A DNA stretch of 64,000 nucleotides from Archangium lansingense. GTDB taxonomy: Bacteria; Myxococcota; Myxococcia; Myxococcales; Myxococcaceae. Below, piece by piece: positions 36,600-45,783 of this stretch. Every line of letters begins with the position of its first letter. Within the stretch, counting starts at the first letter, position 1. The stretch is taken from the NCBI RefSeq assembly GCF_026626635.1, contig NZ_JAPNKA010000001.1, forward strand, positions 8,122,001 to 8,186,000, in the 5' to 3' direction. The translations under genes were made by a program, and so were the position numbers. A model generated the notes under the pieces. That model worked only from the letters and a program-made list of their open reading frames with translations, had not been told where the DNA came from and did not search any database.

Positions 36600-37439
36600 C
36601 TATGGCACCCCGGGCCGGGCGGGCCGGGCGCAGTGCTCGAAGAGAATGCGGCCAGCCTCCCTGAGGGCTCGGGTCTCGGTCGAGTAGTTCGACCGCATAT
36701 GAGCCTCGGCGAGGTTGGCATCCGTGGCCTTGCCCTCCGCCCTGCTCGCGGTGACGGGGTTGCGTGAGAGATCCGTGGCCGCGTCCTTGAAGATGGCGCC
36801 GTAGCCATCCCCTCCTCCAAGCAGGAAGTTGGGCATCGCCACGCGGTAGACGATGGACGGATCCGCTCGAGGCGGCAGGGGTACCGTGCGCGCATTCACC
36901 TGGAGCGCCACCACCCGCTGGCCCGCGGGACGCTCGCAGTCCACGCTCACCGTGGTGCCCTCGGACACGTGCAGGAAGGCCCCGGAGGGAAAGAGGATGG
37001 GCTGGCCCTCCAGGTACAGCCCCGCCGCCGCGTGCTCGAACATGTCCACCAGCTGCTGCTCGGTGAGGTTCACCGTCACCACGGCGTTCTCGAAGAGGAG
37101 AATCTCGTGCAGCAGGCCTTTCTTGAGGGGCCCCTTGGGGACGACGGTGCGGGTGACGCACAGGCCCTCGGCGCGCAGCGAGCCCCCGTTGACGATGCCC
37201 AGCTCCGCCGGCGCCTTGGAGCCATCCTCCGCATGCCGGAAGGCATCCGCGGCGAGCTGGCCGAGGGCATTGTTGTCGTGGCGAGCGTAGGGCCTGTCGA
37301 GGAAGACGTCCTCGGCCAGGTAGCCGATGGTGGAGTCCGGATCGGCCACCAGCGGCTGACACGGATCGTTGTACTGCAAGCAGCCGAGACCCGGCGCGAG
37401 GGCCACGGCGAGGACGGCGGCGGTGAGCGTGCGGGACAT
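36600..37439 (-). CDS. Lipoprotein with a stand-alone 5'-nucleotidase C-terminal domain
   Basis: A 279-residue exported lipoprotein (signal ends APGLGC, lipobox Cys20). The mature protein is the substrate-binding domain of the UshA/5'-nucleotidase family: NGGSLRAEG (about 85-93) and the base-stacking loop NFLLGGGDGYGAIF. The metallophosphatase domain that normally precedes it (about 300 residues with GDxxD and GNHD) is missing, and no such domain is encoded upstream. The protein therefore probably binds nucleotides or sugar-nucleotides without cleaving them, or needs a separate partner. Its start overlaps the stop of the TonB-dependent receptor by one base, so the two are coupled. Confidence 0.8.
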   Translation of the reverse strand: MSRTLTAAVLAVALAPGLGCLQYNDPCQPLVADPDSTIGYLAEDVFLDRPYARHDNNALGQLAADAFRHAEDGSKAPAELGIVNGGSLRAEGLCVTRTVVPKGPLKKGLLHEILLFENAVVTVNLTEQQLVDMFEHAAAGLYLEGQPILFPSGAFLHVSEGTTVSVDCERPAGQRVVALQVNARTVPLPPRADPSIVYRVAMPNFLLGGGDGYGAIFKDAATDLSRNPVTASRAEGKATDANLAEAHMRSNYSTETRALREAGRILFEHCARPARPGVP

Positions 37440-40354
37440 CAGTTGCGAGCCCTCAGAGTGAGGAAGGCGGAGACGCCCTCGCGAGGAACCAGGCCAGGCA
37501 TGCGATCCGGCCGGGGGACGTCATCGCGCAGGTCGGAGTCGAAGACGTTCTGCACCACCACGGCCAGCTCGAAGTGGTCGCCAATGGGCTCGGTGCGCAC
37601 CTGCGCGGTGATGAGGCCGTAGGCCGGAATCTTGTAGCGGCGGATGAGCTCCAGCACGGAGCGGGTGTTGTTGCGCCGCTCGGCGCCCGCGCGCACCACG
37701 ACATCGAAGTTGATGAAGTCCCCGATGGGCATGGACACGCCAGCGTTGAAGCGCGCCTGGGGAGTGTCGGTGAGGTAGCGGTGGTTGGCGGGCAGCTCCT
37801 GATCCTCGGCGCGGAAGAGGCTGGCGTTGATCCACGCGGTGGCACGCCTGGAAGCCTCCAAACGGGCCTCGCCCTCCACGCCGTAGACGAGCACGCCCAG
37901 CTCGCGGTTGCGCACCGGGACGATGTTGCCCGAGATGTCCACCGCCGCGATGGGGTTGGAGAAACTCTCCAGGAAGGCGTTGGCGCGCAGGCGCACGCGC
38001 GAGTCGCCAGAGACCTGGATGAGATCCGCGCCAGCCTCCAGCGTGTTCACCACCGAGGGCAACAGGGCCGGGTTCCCCTCGAAGCGGCCCTGGTTGTAGT
38101 AGGTGTTGGGGATGGTCTCCAACAGCTCCTGGAGCGTGGGCGGGCGGAAGGCTCGGCCGAAGAGCAGCTTGAGGACGAGCGAGTCGGTGGCGGAGAAGAC
38201 GAGCCCCACGCGCGGGTTGACACTCGGCACCAGCTGAGTGCCGGTGATGGCGTTGGTGTTGTTCACGGACGGAAGCTGGGTGGCGTCCACGCGCACCCCA
38301 AAGGTGAGCGTGAGCGGCTCCACCACCGTCCACTGGTCCTGCGCGAAGGCACTGAACGTCAGGCGCCGCGACGCCGCGCCATCCGCGATCTTCAGCATGT
38401 CCACCACCCCCTCGGGAGTGGTCATCGAGGGCCGGAGCCGGCTGTCGAGGGTGTAGTTGGTCTCGTAGCTATAGTCGCCCAGCATCTGCAGCTCGGCCAC
38501 GGCGCCCAGCGACAGGCGGTTGCCCTCGAAGAGCGCCAGGTCCGAGTCCACGCTGGCCCCGAGGGAGCGCACGGTGACGTGCGTCTGCTCGAGCATGCCG
38601 TCGGGGAAGAGCTGGTTGTCATCCGGACCGGTGCGGAAGCCGTCCGGGCCGATCTGGAAGAGCCGGTCCGTGTTCTGCTGCTCCCCATAGAGGCGAGCGC
38701 GCAGGCGGACCCGCTCGCTCAGCTCGTGCTCGTAGGTGACGTCGCCGAGGAACACCTGCCACCCCAGACGCGAGCCCGGACCCACGGTGTCGAAGAGGCC
38801 CACCAGAGCGGTGCGGTCCTCGGAGAGCAGCCGCGCGGAGACCTGGAGCTGGCTCTTGGGCGACACCTCGACACCGAACCCCAGGCCGAAGTTGAGCAGG
38901 AAGCGGTCGTCCTGGGTGTAGCCGGAGGGCTCCAACGGATCTCTCAGCTTCTGGGCGAGCGTGTCCGTGCTGAGCGCGTCCGTCTCGATCGGACTCGTCC
39001 CTCCCACCTGGTGCCAGACGTCCGCATCGCCGAAGAGCTTGAAGCGACCAAAGGAGTGGGCCCCAGTGACATGGCCATCGAACGTCGTGGCGAGCCGGTC
39101 ATCGAGCTTGGGAAAACCACCCCCGGAGACGGCCGCGTGGATGCCTTCGGTGCGCTGGGTGACGAGGTTCACCACGCCCAGGAAGGCGCCGGCACCATAG
39201 AGCGCCGAGCCGGGCCCGCGGATGACCTCGATGCGCTCCAGGTTCTCCACCGGCAGGTTCATCAGGGCCTTGCCATCGAAGAAGCTGTTGAGGCGCTGGC
39301 CATTGAGGAGAAAGAGCACCTCGGCATCGTTGCGCAGGCCGCGGATGGCGACGCGGTGGAAGCCCTGCACATCACGGCTGAGGGTGAGCCCAGGCATCAC
39401 GTCCAGCACGTCCGCCACCGTGCGCGCACCCAGCGCGCGGATCTGCTCACGCCCGAAGGAGGCGGCGATGGCGGGCACCTTCTTCACCTTCTCCTCGTGC
39501 CGGGTGGCCAGCGCCAGGGTGTCCTCGGCGGTGTAGAGGGCGAGGTCCTCCTCGAGCTCCGAGCGCTTCGACTCGGGCTGCTCGGGCTCGGCGGAACGCG
39601 AGGGCCGCGCGGGGGCTGGACGAGGGGTGGCACTCCCGCTGTCCGGAGGCAGCTCGGCGGTCAGGGCCGCCATGGCGTCATCGGACCCGGAGGACCCGGA
39701 CTTCCGGACGGGCTCTGGCTTGCGCTCGCTCTTCGGGGCGGGCTCGGCCTTCAGGGCTGGCTCCGACTTTGGTGCCGGTTCCGACTTCGGTGCCGGCTCC
39801 ACCCTCTTCGGTGCTGGTTCCGACTTCGGTGCCGGCTCCACTCTCGAAATGGGCTCACCCTTCCGGCCCGGCTCGGACTTGCGCTCGTTCCGGGAGGGAG
39901 GCTCGGCCTTGGCGACGGGCTCGGGCTCGACGGACCGGGTGGAGAGCGGCGTGCGCGTCGAGGGCACCTGGCCCACCACGACGACGCGGGCCGGCCGCGT
40001 GGCGCTCTTGTAGAGGGACAGGCGCTCTCCACTCGGAGTGAAACCCTCCACGTAGTACTCGACGCCGGGCGGGACCATGCTCATCGCGGGGATGGCCCCC
40101 CGGTACAGATCGCCGTACTGCAGTTCCAGGGCGGCCTCGGCGTAGGGCTCGCCCGGCCCGCGGTAGCGGATGACTACCCGCACGATGCGCTGCGTCCCGG
40201 TGAGCACGCCGTCCACGACGAGCGCCACCCCGGGCTCTGCCTGCGCGGGCGCGTTGTGCAGCAGCGACGACGGCTCCTGCGCAAGCACGGGCAGCGCCGT
40301 GAGGAGCACGAGCACGAGGAGGACGGGGCGTGATCTCGAAAGTACAGACTTCAC
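37439..40354 (-). CDS. TonB-dependent outer membrane receptor with Pro/Glu/Lys-rich linker
   Basis: A 971-residue receptor. An export signal (1-25) leads into a small beta domain (28-130, GVALVVDGVLTGTQRIVRVVI and GVEYYVEGFTPSGERLSLY). A low-complexity linker (140-265) follows, with repeats of EPAPKSEPAPK. The plug domain starts near 290 (VKKVPAIAASFGREQIRALGARTVADVLDVMPGLT, including the conserved plug signature and GFHRVAIRG), and the 22-strand barrel ends in an aromatic-poor ...LTLRARN. The linker may reach into the peptidoglycan or bind TonB. The overlapping nucleotide-binding lipoprotein suggests the cargo may be nucleotide-like, while the divergent ChaN-like neighbour suggests iron or heme. 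Cargo unproven. Confidence 0.9.
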   Translation of the reverse strand: MKSVLSRSRPVLLVLVLLTALPVLAQEPSSLLHNAPAQAEPGVALVVDGVLTGTQRIVRVVIRYRGPGEPYAEAALELQYGDLYRGAIPAMSMVPPGVEYYVEGFTPSGERLSLYKSATRPARVVVVGQVPSTRTPLSTRSVEPEPVAKAEPPSRNERKSEPGRKGEPISRVEPAPKSEPAPKRVEPAPKSEPAPKSEPALKAEPAPKSERKPEPVRKSGSSGSDDAMAALTAELPPDSGSATPRPAPARPSRSAEPEQPESKRSELEEDLALYTAEDTLALATRHEEKVKKVPAIAASFGREQIRALGARTVADVLDVMPGLTLSRDVQGFHRVAIRGLRNDAEVLFLLNGQRLNSFFDGKALMNLPVENLERIEVIRGPGSALYGAGAFLGVVNLVTQRTEGIHAAVSGGGFPKLDDRLATTFDGHVTGAHSFGRFKLFGDADVWHQVGGTSPIETDALSTDTLAQKLRDPLEPSGYTQDDRFLLNFGLGFGVEVSPKSQLQVSARLLSEDRTALVGLFDTVGPGSRLGWQVFLGDVTYEHELSERVRLRARLYGEQQNTDRLFQIGPDGFRTGPDDNQLFPDGMLEQTHVTVRSLGASVDSDLALFEGNRLSLGAVAELQMLGDYSYETNYTLDSRLRPSMTTPEGVVDMLKIADGAASRRLTFSAFAQDQWTVVEPLTLTFGVRVDATQLPSVNNTNAITGTQLVPSVNPRVGLVFSATDSLVLKLLFGRAFRPPTLQELLETIPNTYYNQGRFEGNPALLPSVVNTLEAGADLIQVSGDSRVRLRANAFLESFSNPIAAVDISGNIVPVRNRELGVLVYGVEGEARLEASRRATAWINASLFRAEDQELPANHRYLTDTPQARFNAGVSMPIGDFINFDVVVRAGAERRNNTRSVLELIRRYKIPAYGLITAQVRTEPIGDHFELAVVVQNVFDSDLRDDVPRPDRMPGLVPREGVSAFLTLRARN
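39771..39845. repeat. Two near-identical 36-base repeats in the receptor linker
   Basis: Two 36-base units (39771-39806 and 39810-39845) differ at two positions and are separated by TTC, giving a 39-base period. They encode the EPAPKSEPAPK linker of the TonB-dependent receptor. Shorter related units continue upstream to about 39748. Slippage here would change linker length in whole codons. Confidence 0.7.
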
Positions 40355-40459
40355 GGGTAACCCCGATCGTCTCCCGAGGGGTTCGGCCCGTCAAGGAAGG
40401 GGGGTCAGGGGCGCCGAATTTTTGCCGGGCTGGCGCTCGCATGCGACTTGTGATCGTCC

Positions 40460-42010
40460 ATGCGCGCGTCGCTCGCCCTCCACCTCGCCCTGTTCCGCCG
40501 TCAGAAGGCCCAGATTGCTCGGGCCATCGAGGGGCAGTCCGCGGCCTTCCGAGCCTATGAGACCCGCTACCGTCGGCGGACGTCCGAATACCGTCGGGTC
40601 CTGACGGCCTCGGCAGTGTCTCAGCGGGTGCAGGCAGCGGACGTGGTGTACGTGGGCGACTACCACACGCTGCCCCTGGCTCAGGAGACGTACCTGGAGC
40701 TGGTCGAGGGCGTGCGGGAGGCAGGCCGTCGGGTCGTCCTCGCGCTCGAGTGCGTGGAGGGACGGCACCAGTCAGCGGTGGAGGCGTACCTCGCGGGGCG
40801 CCTGGCGGAGAAGCCACTGCTCGCCCGGCTGGGGCATGGCACGAGCCAGGGCTCCTGGTCGGGCCTGCGCACGCTGCTGGCCTATGCGAAGCGTCATCGG
40901 CTGCAGGTGGTGGGCATCGACCGGCGCGCACAGGGCGAGCGCTCCCTGGAGCTGCGGGACGCGTACGCAGCGGAGCGAATCGCCCGGGCGGTGCGGGCGG
41001 AGGACAAGCCGCGGGTGATGGTGCTGGTGGGCCAGTACCACGTGGCGCCCTGCCACCTGCCGGCCCAGGTGGAGCGGGCCCTGGGCGAGGGGCATGGGAC
41101 GCGCGGGCTGGTGGTGTACCAGAACGCCGAGGGCGTGTACTGGCGGCTGGCCCACGAGGGCAAGGTGGGCATGTCGCCCGCGGTGGAGCTGCCGGACGGC
41201 GCGGTGTGCTTGCTGAATGCCTCACCGGTGGTGTGCCAGCAGAGCTTCCTGGACTACCTGGAGGCGGAGTCCGGGGACTCGCCGCTGAGGGATCGGAGCG
41301 CGGCGGAGCGCTTCCGGGAGATGGCGAGCCTCATCGGCCGGCTGGCGGGAGTGCCGGTGGGCCGGTGGCTGGACGAGGTGGAGGTGGTGACGGCGGCGGA
41401 CGAGGACGCGCTGGTGCGCATCCAGCAGCGAGGCCGCTTCACGCAGGGCGAGCTGCTCCAGCTCCGGCGGCACATCCTCTCGCGCGAGAGCTGCTACATC
41501 CCCCGGTCGCGGACGGCGTACCTGGCCTCGCTGTCGCTGAACCACGCGGCCGAGGAGGCGGCGCACTTCGTCCGGCACTGCGCGGTGGGCGACGCGATGG
41601 ACGCGCCGCGACGGGCCTCGGATGCCTTCTACGCGCGGTGCCTGGAGGAGGCGCTGGGCTTCTTCGGCTCGAAGCTGGTGAACCCGCGGCGCACCTGCCT
41701 GGGAACGGGAGAGTGGGCGCTGCGCTTCGCTGGAGCGCGGGGCGTGGAGCGGCAGATCGCCGCGTTCGTGCTGGCGCACAAGGCGGCGGAGGTGGAGGTA
41801 CCGGACGAGGCGGTGAAGCTGTTGCCCCTGCGCAAGGACCGGCTCTTCCACGGCGTCAGCCACGCGCTCGGCTATCTGCTGGGAGACGCGCTCTACCGGG
41901 ACTTCGACGGGGGCAAAGTGGACCGCGCGGAGCTCCGCGCGCTGTTCCGCAATCCGCTGGAGGACCCGAGGGCTACGTACTTCGACTGGGTCCGCCGCCT
42001 GTCCGGGTGA
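40460..42010 (+). CDS. ChaN-like (PF04187) protein, putative heme-associated
   Basis: A 516-residue protein. Residues about 58-290 carry the ChaN/DUF399 fold: VVYVGDYHTLPLAQETYLELV, VLALECVEGRHQSAVEAYL, then VVGIDRRAQGERSLELRDAYAAERI and VMVLVGQYHVAPCHLP. ChaN from Campylobacter binds two stacked hemes, and the fold belongs to the Tiki/EreA group. The C-terminal 220 residues are extra helical sequence (LGFFGSKLVNPRRTCLGTGEWALRFAG) that I do not recognise. There is no clear export signal: the N-terminus MRASLALHLALFRRQKAQ is basic and not a lipoprotein, unlike other ChaN proteins. It is divergent from the TonB receptor with a 105-base gap and converges with the terpene synthase. Confidence 0.75.
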   Translation: MRASLALHLALFRRQKAQIARAIEGQSAAFRAYETRYRRRTSEYRRVLTASAVSQRVQAADVVYVGDYHTLPLAQETYLELVEGVREAGRRVVLALECVEGRHQSAVEAYLAGRLAEKPLLARLGHGTSQGSWSGLRTLLAYAKRHRLQVVGIDRRAQGERSLELRDAYAAERIARAVRAEDKPRVMVLVGQYHVAPCHLPAQVERALGEGHGTRGLVVYQNAEGVYWRLAHEGKVGMSPAVELPDGAVCLLNASPVVCQQSFLDYLEAESGDSPLRDRSAAERFREMASLIGRLAGVPVGRWLDEVEVVTAADEDALVRIQQRGRFTQGELLQLRRHILSRESCYIPRSRTAYLASLSLNHAAEEAAHFVRHCAVGDAMDAPRRASDAFYARCLEEALGFFGSKLVNPRRTCLGTGEWALRFAGARGVERQIAAFVLAHKAAEVEVPDEAVKLLPLRKDRLFHGVSHALGYLLGDALYRDFDGGKVDRAELRALFRNPLEDPRATYFDWVRRLSG

Positions 42011-42014
42011 GTCC

Positions 42015-43061
42015 CTACGACTGCCAGTGGTGGAACTCCTGCTTCAGGTAGACGTTGCGGCAGAAGCGCCCCGTGCGGACCACGGACTTGCCCCACTCCT
42101 CCAGGCACGAGGGCAGCATCGCCGTGAGGGACTCCAGCTCGCGCAGGTGCACGCCTGAGCGCCTCGCCGCCTCGAGCTCCGCCTCCGCCTCGTTCATCCC
42201 CAGCTGCATCAGCAGCGTCAGCGCGTTGGACTTCCCCTCGCGCGACTCCCGGTCGAAGCTCCGGATGTCATTCGTCCAGCGCACCAGCAGCCCCAGCTCG
42301 CGCAGGATGTCCTCGATCAGCGGATCCTCCGACAGATCGTGCTCGACCTCGGGGTTGAGCACCAAGAGCACGGCCGCGGCCCACATGGGCAGGGAAATGC
42401 TCCACTGCCCCGCCTGCAGGTAGTCCTCGAACTCCGGCAGCATCCGCTGGCTCTGGAACAGGCGCTTGGCGCACAGCTCCGCCTGGTGGCTCGCGCACAT
42501 CCGCCGGAAGTGCTCCCGCCACAGCCAGCCGAAGCGCGTCGCGCCCGGCGCGGCCATCAACTCCAGCGTCAGCTCCTTCAATGCAGCCCCGATGCACTCC
42601 GCCTCGCCGCGCGCCGCATCCCAGTCCTCGGTACTGGGTGACTCCACCGTCAGCAGGTAGCGGTCCATCATCCACAGGCGCTCGTCCTCCGTGAGCTCAC
42701 CCACCTCCCCATCCGCGATGTCGTCGATGGCGAAGGTGATGAGACCCACCTTGGTGAGCAGCACGTTCTGCGCGAACGTGGAACCCGGAACGGCGGCCAC
42801 CGCCCCCGTCAGCGCCGTGGACTGCACCCGCGAGGTCGCGATGGCCGGAAACCGCTCGCACCACTCCGCCAGCTCCGGCATCAGCCTGTTGCACAGCTCG
42901 AACACCCGCGCCTGCGACGCCTGCGGGAAGAGCTTGAACTCCTCGGCGGAATACTCGTTCTTCAGCTTCCGGGTGACCTCGAAGTGCTTGCCGCGAACCC
43001 CCACGTCCGTCACAACCGGGGCCGCCATTCCCAGCGCAATAAAGGAACGGGTCATCTCCAA
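42015..43061 (-). CDS. Class I terpene synthase
   Basis: A 348-residue cyclase. The first metal motif is DDIADGE at 113-119 (Asp113, Asp114, Asp117). The second is the NSE triad N264-D265-x-x-S268-x-x-x-E272 in NDIRSFDRE. Both are complete, so it should bind three Mg2+ and ionise a prenyl diphosphate. The all-helical pattern and size fit bacterial sesqui- or diterpene cyclases; the product cannot be told from sequence. It is not one of the common geosmin or 2-methylisoborneol synthases: it has a single domain, and the metal motif context differs. No prenyltransferase or terpene-modifying P450 is immediately adjacent (the P450 at 56 kb belongs to another operon). The first ATG is at 43061, a second at 43055. 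Confidence 0.85.
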   Translation of the reverse strand: MEMTRSFIALGMAAPVVTDVGVRGKHFEVTRKLKNEYSAEEFKLFPQASQARVFELCNRLMPELAEWCERFPAIATSRVQSTALTGAVAAVPGSTFAQNVLLTKVGLITFAIDDIADGEVGELTEDERLWMMDRYLLTVESPSTEDWDAARGEAECIGAALKELTLELMAAPGATRFGWLWREHFRRMCASHQAELCAKRLFQSQRMLPEFEDYLQAGQWSISLPMWAAAVLLVLNPEVEHDLSEDPLIEDILRELGLLVRWTNDIRSFDRESREGKSNALTLLMQLGMNEAEAELEAARRSGVHLRELESLTAMLPSCLEEWGKSVVRTGRFCRNVYLKQEFHHWQS

Positions 43062-43259
43062 CCCCTTTGAGGATGTGGTTTCAGGCTCACCATGTCGCCA
43101 CTATTCTCACATCTTCACCCCCAGCGCTAGAGGATTTTTCCGGCATTACGGGAAAAGCAACATCGTCCATCTGACCGGGTGGGTTGACTGCCTCCTGCCT
43201 CCATGACAGTCCCGCCACGCGCCGCGGGTGTAGGAGCGAGCGCGCTGAAGGAGGCACAG

Positions 43260-45113
43260 GTGACGCGTCAGGTGAACCCGGTGGACATGACGGATAAGAA
43301 ACAACAGGCAGCGCTCACGCGGCGCATGCTGTTGTTGCTGCTCGGGTCCAACATCCCCCTCACGCCGTTCTCCACCTACACGGCGAGCCTCTTCGTGGGA
43401 CTGGAGCGTCCCGAGGACGTGCGCGCCGTGCTCACCATGCTGCCCCTGGTGGTGGTGTTCAACGCCAGCCTGGTGCTCTTCCTGGTGCTGCGCTGGCTGG
43501 TGCGGAGAACGTTCGAGCTCCGGCCCACGGATGAGGAGGGAACTCGGCTGGTGCGCATCCTCAAGCTGCCCTCGCGCATCGCCTTCTACTGCTTGCAGCT
43601 CACCTGGTTTCACGCCGGCGCCTGCTTCATGCTCGGCGTCTGCCTGATGACGGGACAGAGCCTCCAGGCGGTCATTCCCGTCACGGCCATCGCCACGGCC
43701 TTCGGCGTGATGGTGTCCTTCCCCATCGTGCCCATCCTCGAGCACTGGACGATGAAGCACGCCCTGGCGGAGCAGGATCGACTGGGCGGCACGCAGGCCG
43801 CCGGCCGCGGCTACTTCTGGCCTCGCCAGTCCTGGTACCAGCCGTACGCGGTGGCCAGCGCGTTGGTGTCCACACTCTTCCTGGCCGGCGTGGTGATGGT
43901 CATCAAGTTCAACCGCGTCCAGGAGCAATTGGTCGAGAAGTTCGAGGCGCAGGGCGCCACCCACGTAGCCGAGCAGCTGCGTCAGGCCTCGGGGACGCTC
44001 ACCCGGGAGCTGGGCCTGCCGTTCGTGGGCCTCTTCGCGCTTGTCTTCATCTTCCCCACGCTGGTGGTGGCCTTGCAGGTGTGGCGGCAGTCCCGGGCCA
44101 TGCGCACGGTCCGCGAGGCCATCGAGGCGCTGGCCATGGGGATGCCCAAGGCGCCGGCCTGGGTCTCCACCGACGAGGCCGGAGACATGGCGGACGGAAT
44201 GAAGTCCGTGCTCGTCAAGCTGCAGGAGATTCCCCTCACGCTGAGCACCTCGGCCGGCCGCTTGTCCGAGGCGGGCACCAGCCTGAGCAGCGAGATCGAG
44301 CATCAGCGCCGCAGCCTCACCCAGCAGGCCACGGCCCTCCAGCAGGCCCAGGTGACGTCCGAGGAGATCAAGCAGACCTCGGAGACGGCCGCCCAGAAGG
44401 CCGATGCCGTGCTGACGGTGGCCGCGCGGGTGGAGGAGCTGGGCCGCTCCGGCGAGCAGGCCCTGCAACAGAGCCTCGAGGGGCTCGCCACCATCCGCCA
44501 CTTCGTGGATGGGATGCGCGACAAGGTGTCCCGGCTGGGGGACAGCACGCGGCAGCTCAGCACCATCACCACGACAGTGAAGGGCATCGCGGACAGGTCC
44601 AACATGCTGGCGCTCAACGCCTCCATCGAGGCCGTGCGCTCCGGAGAGCACGGCAAGGGCTTCGCCGTGGTGGCTCGGGAGATCCGGGGCATGGCCGATC
44701 AATCGATCCAGGCCACGGGCCGCATCCGCGACATCCTCGAGGACATCACCCTCGCCATCAACGACGCGGTGGTCATGGGCGATCAGGGCACCCTGCAGCT
44801 CGAGGATGGCATGCTGCGCATCAAGCGCTCCGGCGAGAACTTCCGCGAGGTGTCCGACATGGTCCAGCAGAGCACCGCCAGCGTCCGGCAGATCTCCGCC
44901 ACCGTCCGCCAGCAGAACGAGGGCGTCTCGCAGATCTTCACCGCCATCCGGCAGCTCTCCGTCATCATGGAGGAGACGGTCAGCCGGATCGACTCGACCC
45001 AGCATGCGTCCCTGATGCTGAAGTCGGTGTCGGACGAGGTGACCCGGCTCGGACTCGCCTACGAGCATCGGCAGCAGGTGGATCCGCCATCTCGCCCGGT
45101 GATGAGGGGATGA
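43260..45113 (+). CDS. Methyl-accepting chemotaxis protein with six membrane helices
   Basis: A 617-residue chemoreceptor. There are six hydrophobic helices in the first 260 residues (three hairpins, for example VLTMLPLVVVFNASLVLFLV and VASALVSTLFLAGVVMVIKF) with very short loops, so there is no large periplasmic ligand domain. A coiled-coil signalling domain follows with the hairpin tip DRSNMLALNASIEAVRSGEHG then GKGFAVVAREIRGMADQS. I chose the GTG at 43260 because GAAGGAGG lies 5 bases upstream; an in-frame ATG at 43203 lacks a ribosome site. It probably senses a signal in the membrane (energy state or lipid) or through a partner. The stop overlaps the next gene (ATGA). Confidence 0.88.
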   Translation: MTRQVNPVDMTDKKQQAALTRRMLLLLLGSNIPLTPFSTYTASLFVGLERPEDVRAVLTMLPLVVVFNASLVLFLVLRWLVRRTFELRPTDEEGTRLVRILKLPSRIAFYCLQLTWFHAGACFMLGVCLMTGQSLQAVIPVTAIATAFGVMVSFPIVPILEHWTMKHALAEQDRLGGTQAAGRGYFWPRQSWYQPYAVASALVSTLFLAGVVMVIKFNRVQEQLVEKFEAQGATHVAEQLRQASGTLTRELGLPFVGLFALVFIFPTLVVALQVWRQSRAMRTVREAIEALAMGMPKAPAWVSTDEAGDMADGMKSVLVKLQEIPLTLSTSAGRLSEAGTSLSSEIEHQRRSLTQQATALQQAQVTSEEIKQTSETAAQKADAVLTVAARVEELGRSGEQALQQSLEGLATIRHFVDGMRDKVSRLGDSTRQLSTITTTVKGIADRSNMLALNASIEAVRSGEHGKGFAVVAREIRGMADQSIQATGRIRDILEDITLAINDAVVMGDQGTLQLEDGMLRIKRSGENFREVSDMVQQSTASVRQISATVRQQNEGVSQIFTAIRQLSVIMEETVSRIDSTQHASLMLKSVSDEVTRLGLAYEHRQQVDPPSRPVMRG

Positions 45114-45616
45114 ACGCCTGGGTGCGGCTCGAGTTCGACGATCCGAGAGTCGAGCCGGCCCGGGCAGTGCTGGCGCGGGAAGAGAGCGCGGGGGTGCGCT
45201 ACCGCATCCCGGCCGACTTCTCCCCCTATGACGCGGTGATGGCCGACGAGATCCTCGAGCTCCAGGAGCGAGTGCTCGGGGCCTTCCGGACGCTCGTGCC
45301 ACCGGGAGAGCGCCTCGCAGTCATCGATCCCGAGGACCACCACCCTCCCCTGCTCTTCGATCCACACGTGCCCTTCGAGAAGGGCGCGAGCCGCGAGGCG
45401 CTGTGGGGTTACAAGCTGTACGTGGAGCCCGCGTGGACGGTGGGGCTGCTGCCCGATGGGGACAGCTGGTGTTTCGTTGGCCCCGACTTCACCTGGGAGG
45501 CCCGCTACCTCGTCACACGCCCCTCCGAGCTCGTCATCCGGGGCTCCCGCCTGCTCTCCACGATCGACCTGGAATCACTCCGGCTCCTCAAGCGCTTCGA
45601 GCGCGAGGAATCCTGA
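45110..45616 (+). CDS. Small cytosolic protein coupled to the chemoreceptor, DUF2716-like
   Basis: A 168-residue protein whose start overlaps the chemoreceptor stop by 4 bases (ATGA). It is rich in Asp, Pro and aromatics. The stretch LLPDGDSWCFVGPDFTWEARYLVTRP resembles the PxGDxxxFxxxDF core of DUF2716, a family of unknown function seen in scattered bacteria. That match is from memory and moderate. No membrane segment or signal peptide. Translation coupling suggests that it works with the receptor, but a passenger gene is equally possible. Confidence 0.7.
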   Translation: MNAWVRLEFDDPRVEPARAVLAREESAGVRYRIPADFSPYDAVMADEILELQERVLGAFRTLVPPGERLAVIDPEDHHPPLLFDPHVPFEKGASREALWGYKLYVEPAWTVGLLPDGDSWCFVGPDFTWEARYLVTRPSELVIRGSRLLSTIDLESLRLLKRFEREES

Positions 45617-45783
45617 CCGTAGAGCATGTGGCAGATGCGTGATTCCTCTCTTCCCTGGCCGGAGACCTGCCCAGCCGTCTGTAAGAGTTTCTCTGCACTG
45701 CAATGCGTTGCTGGAGTGTCTCTCCGCAAGGCAGGGTGCAGGGAGCGTGACGGTCGCGGGAAACGAGCCAGGGAGAGTCGAAG

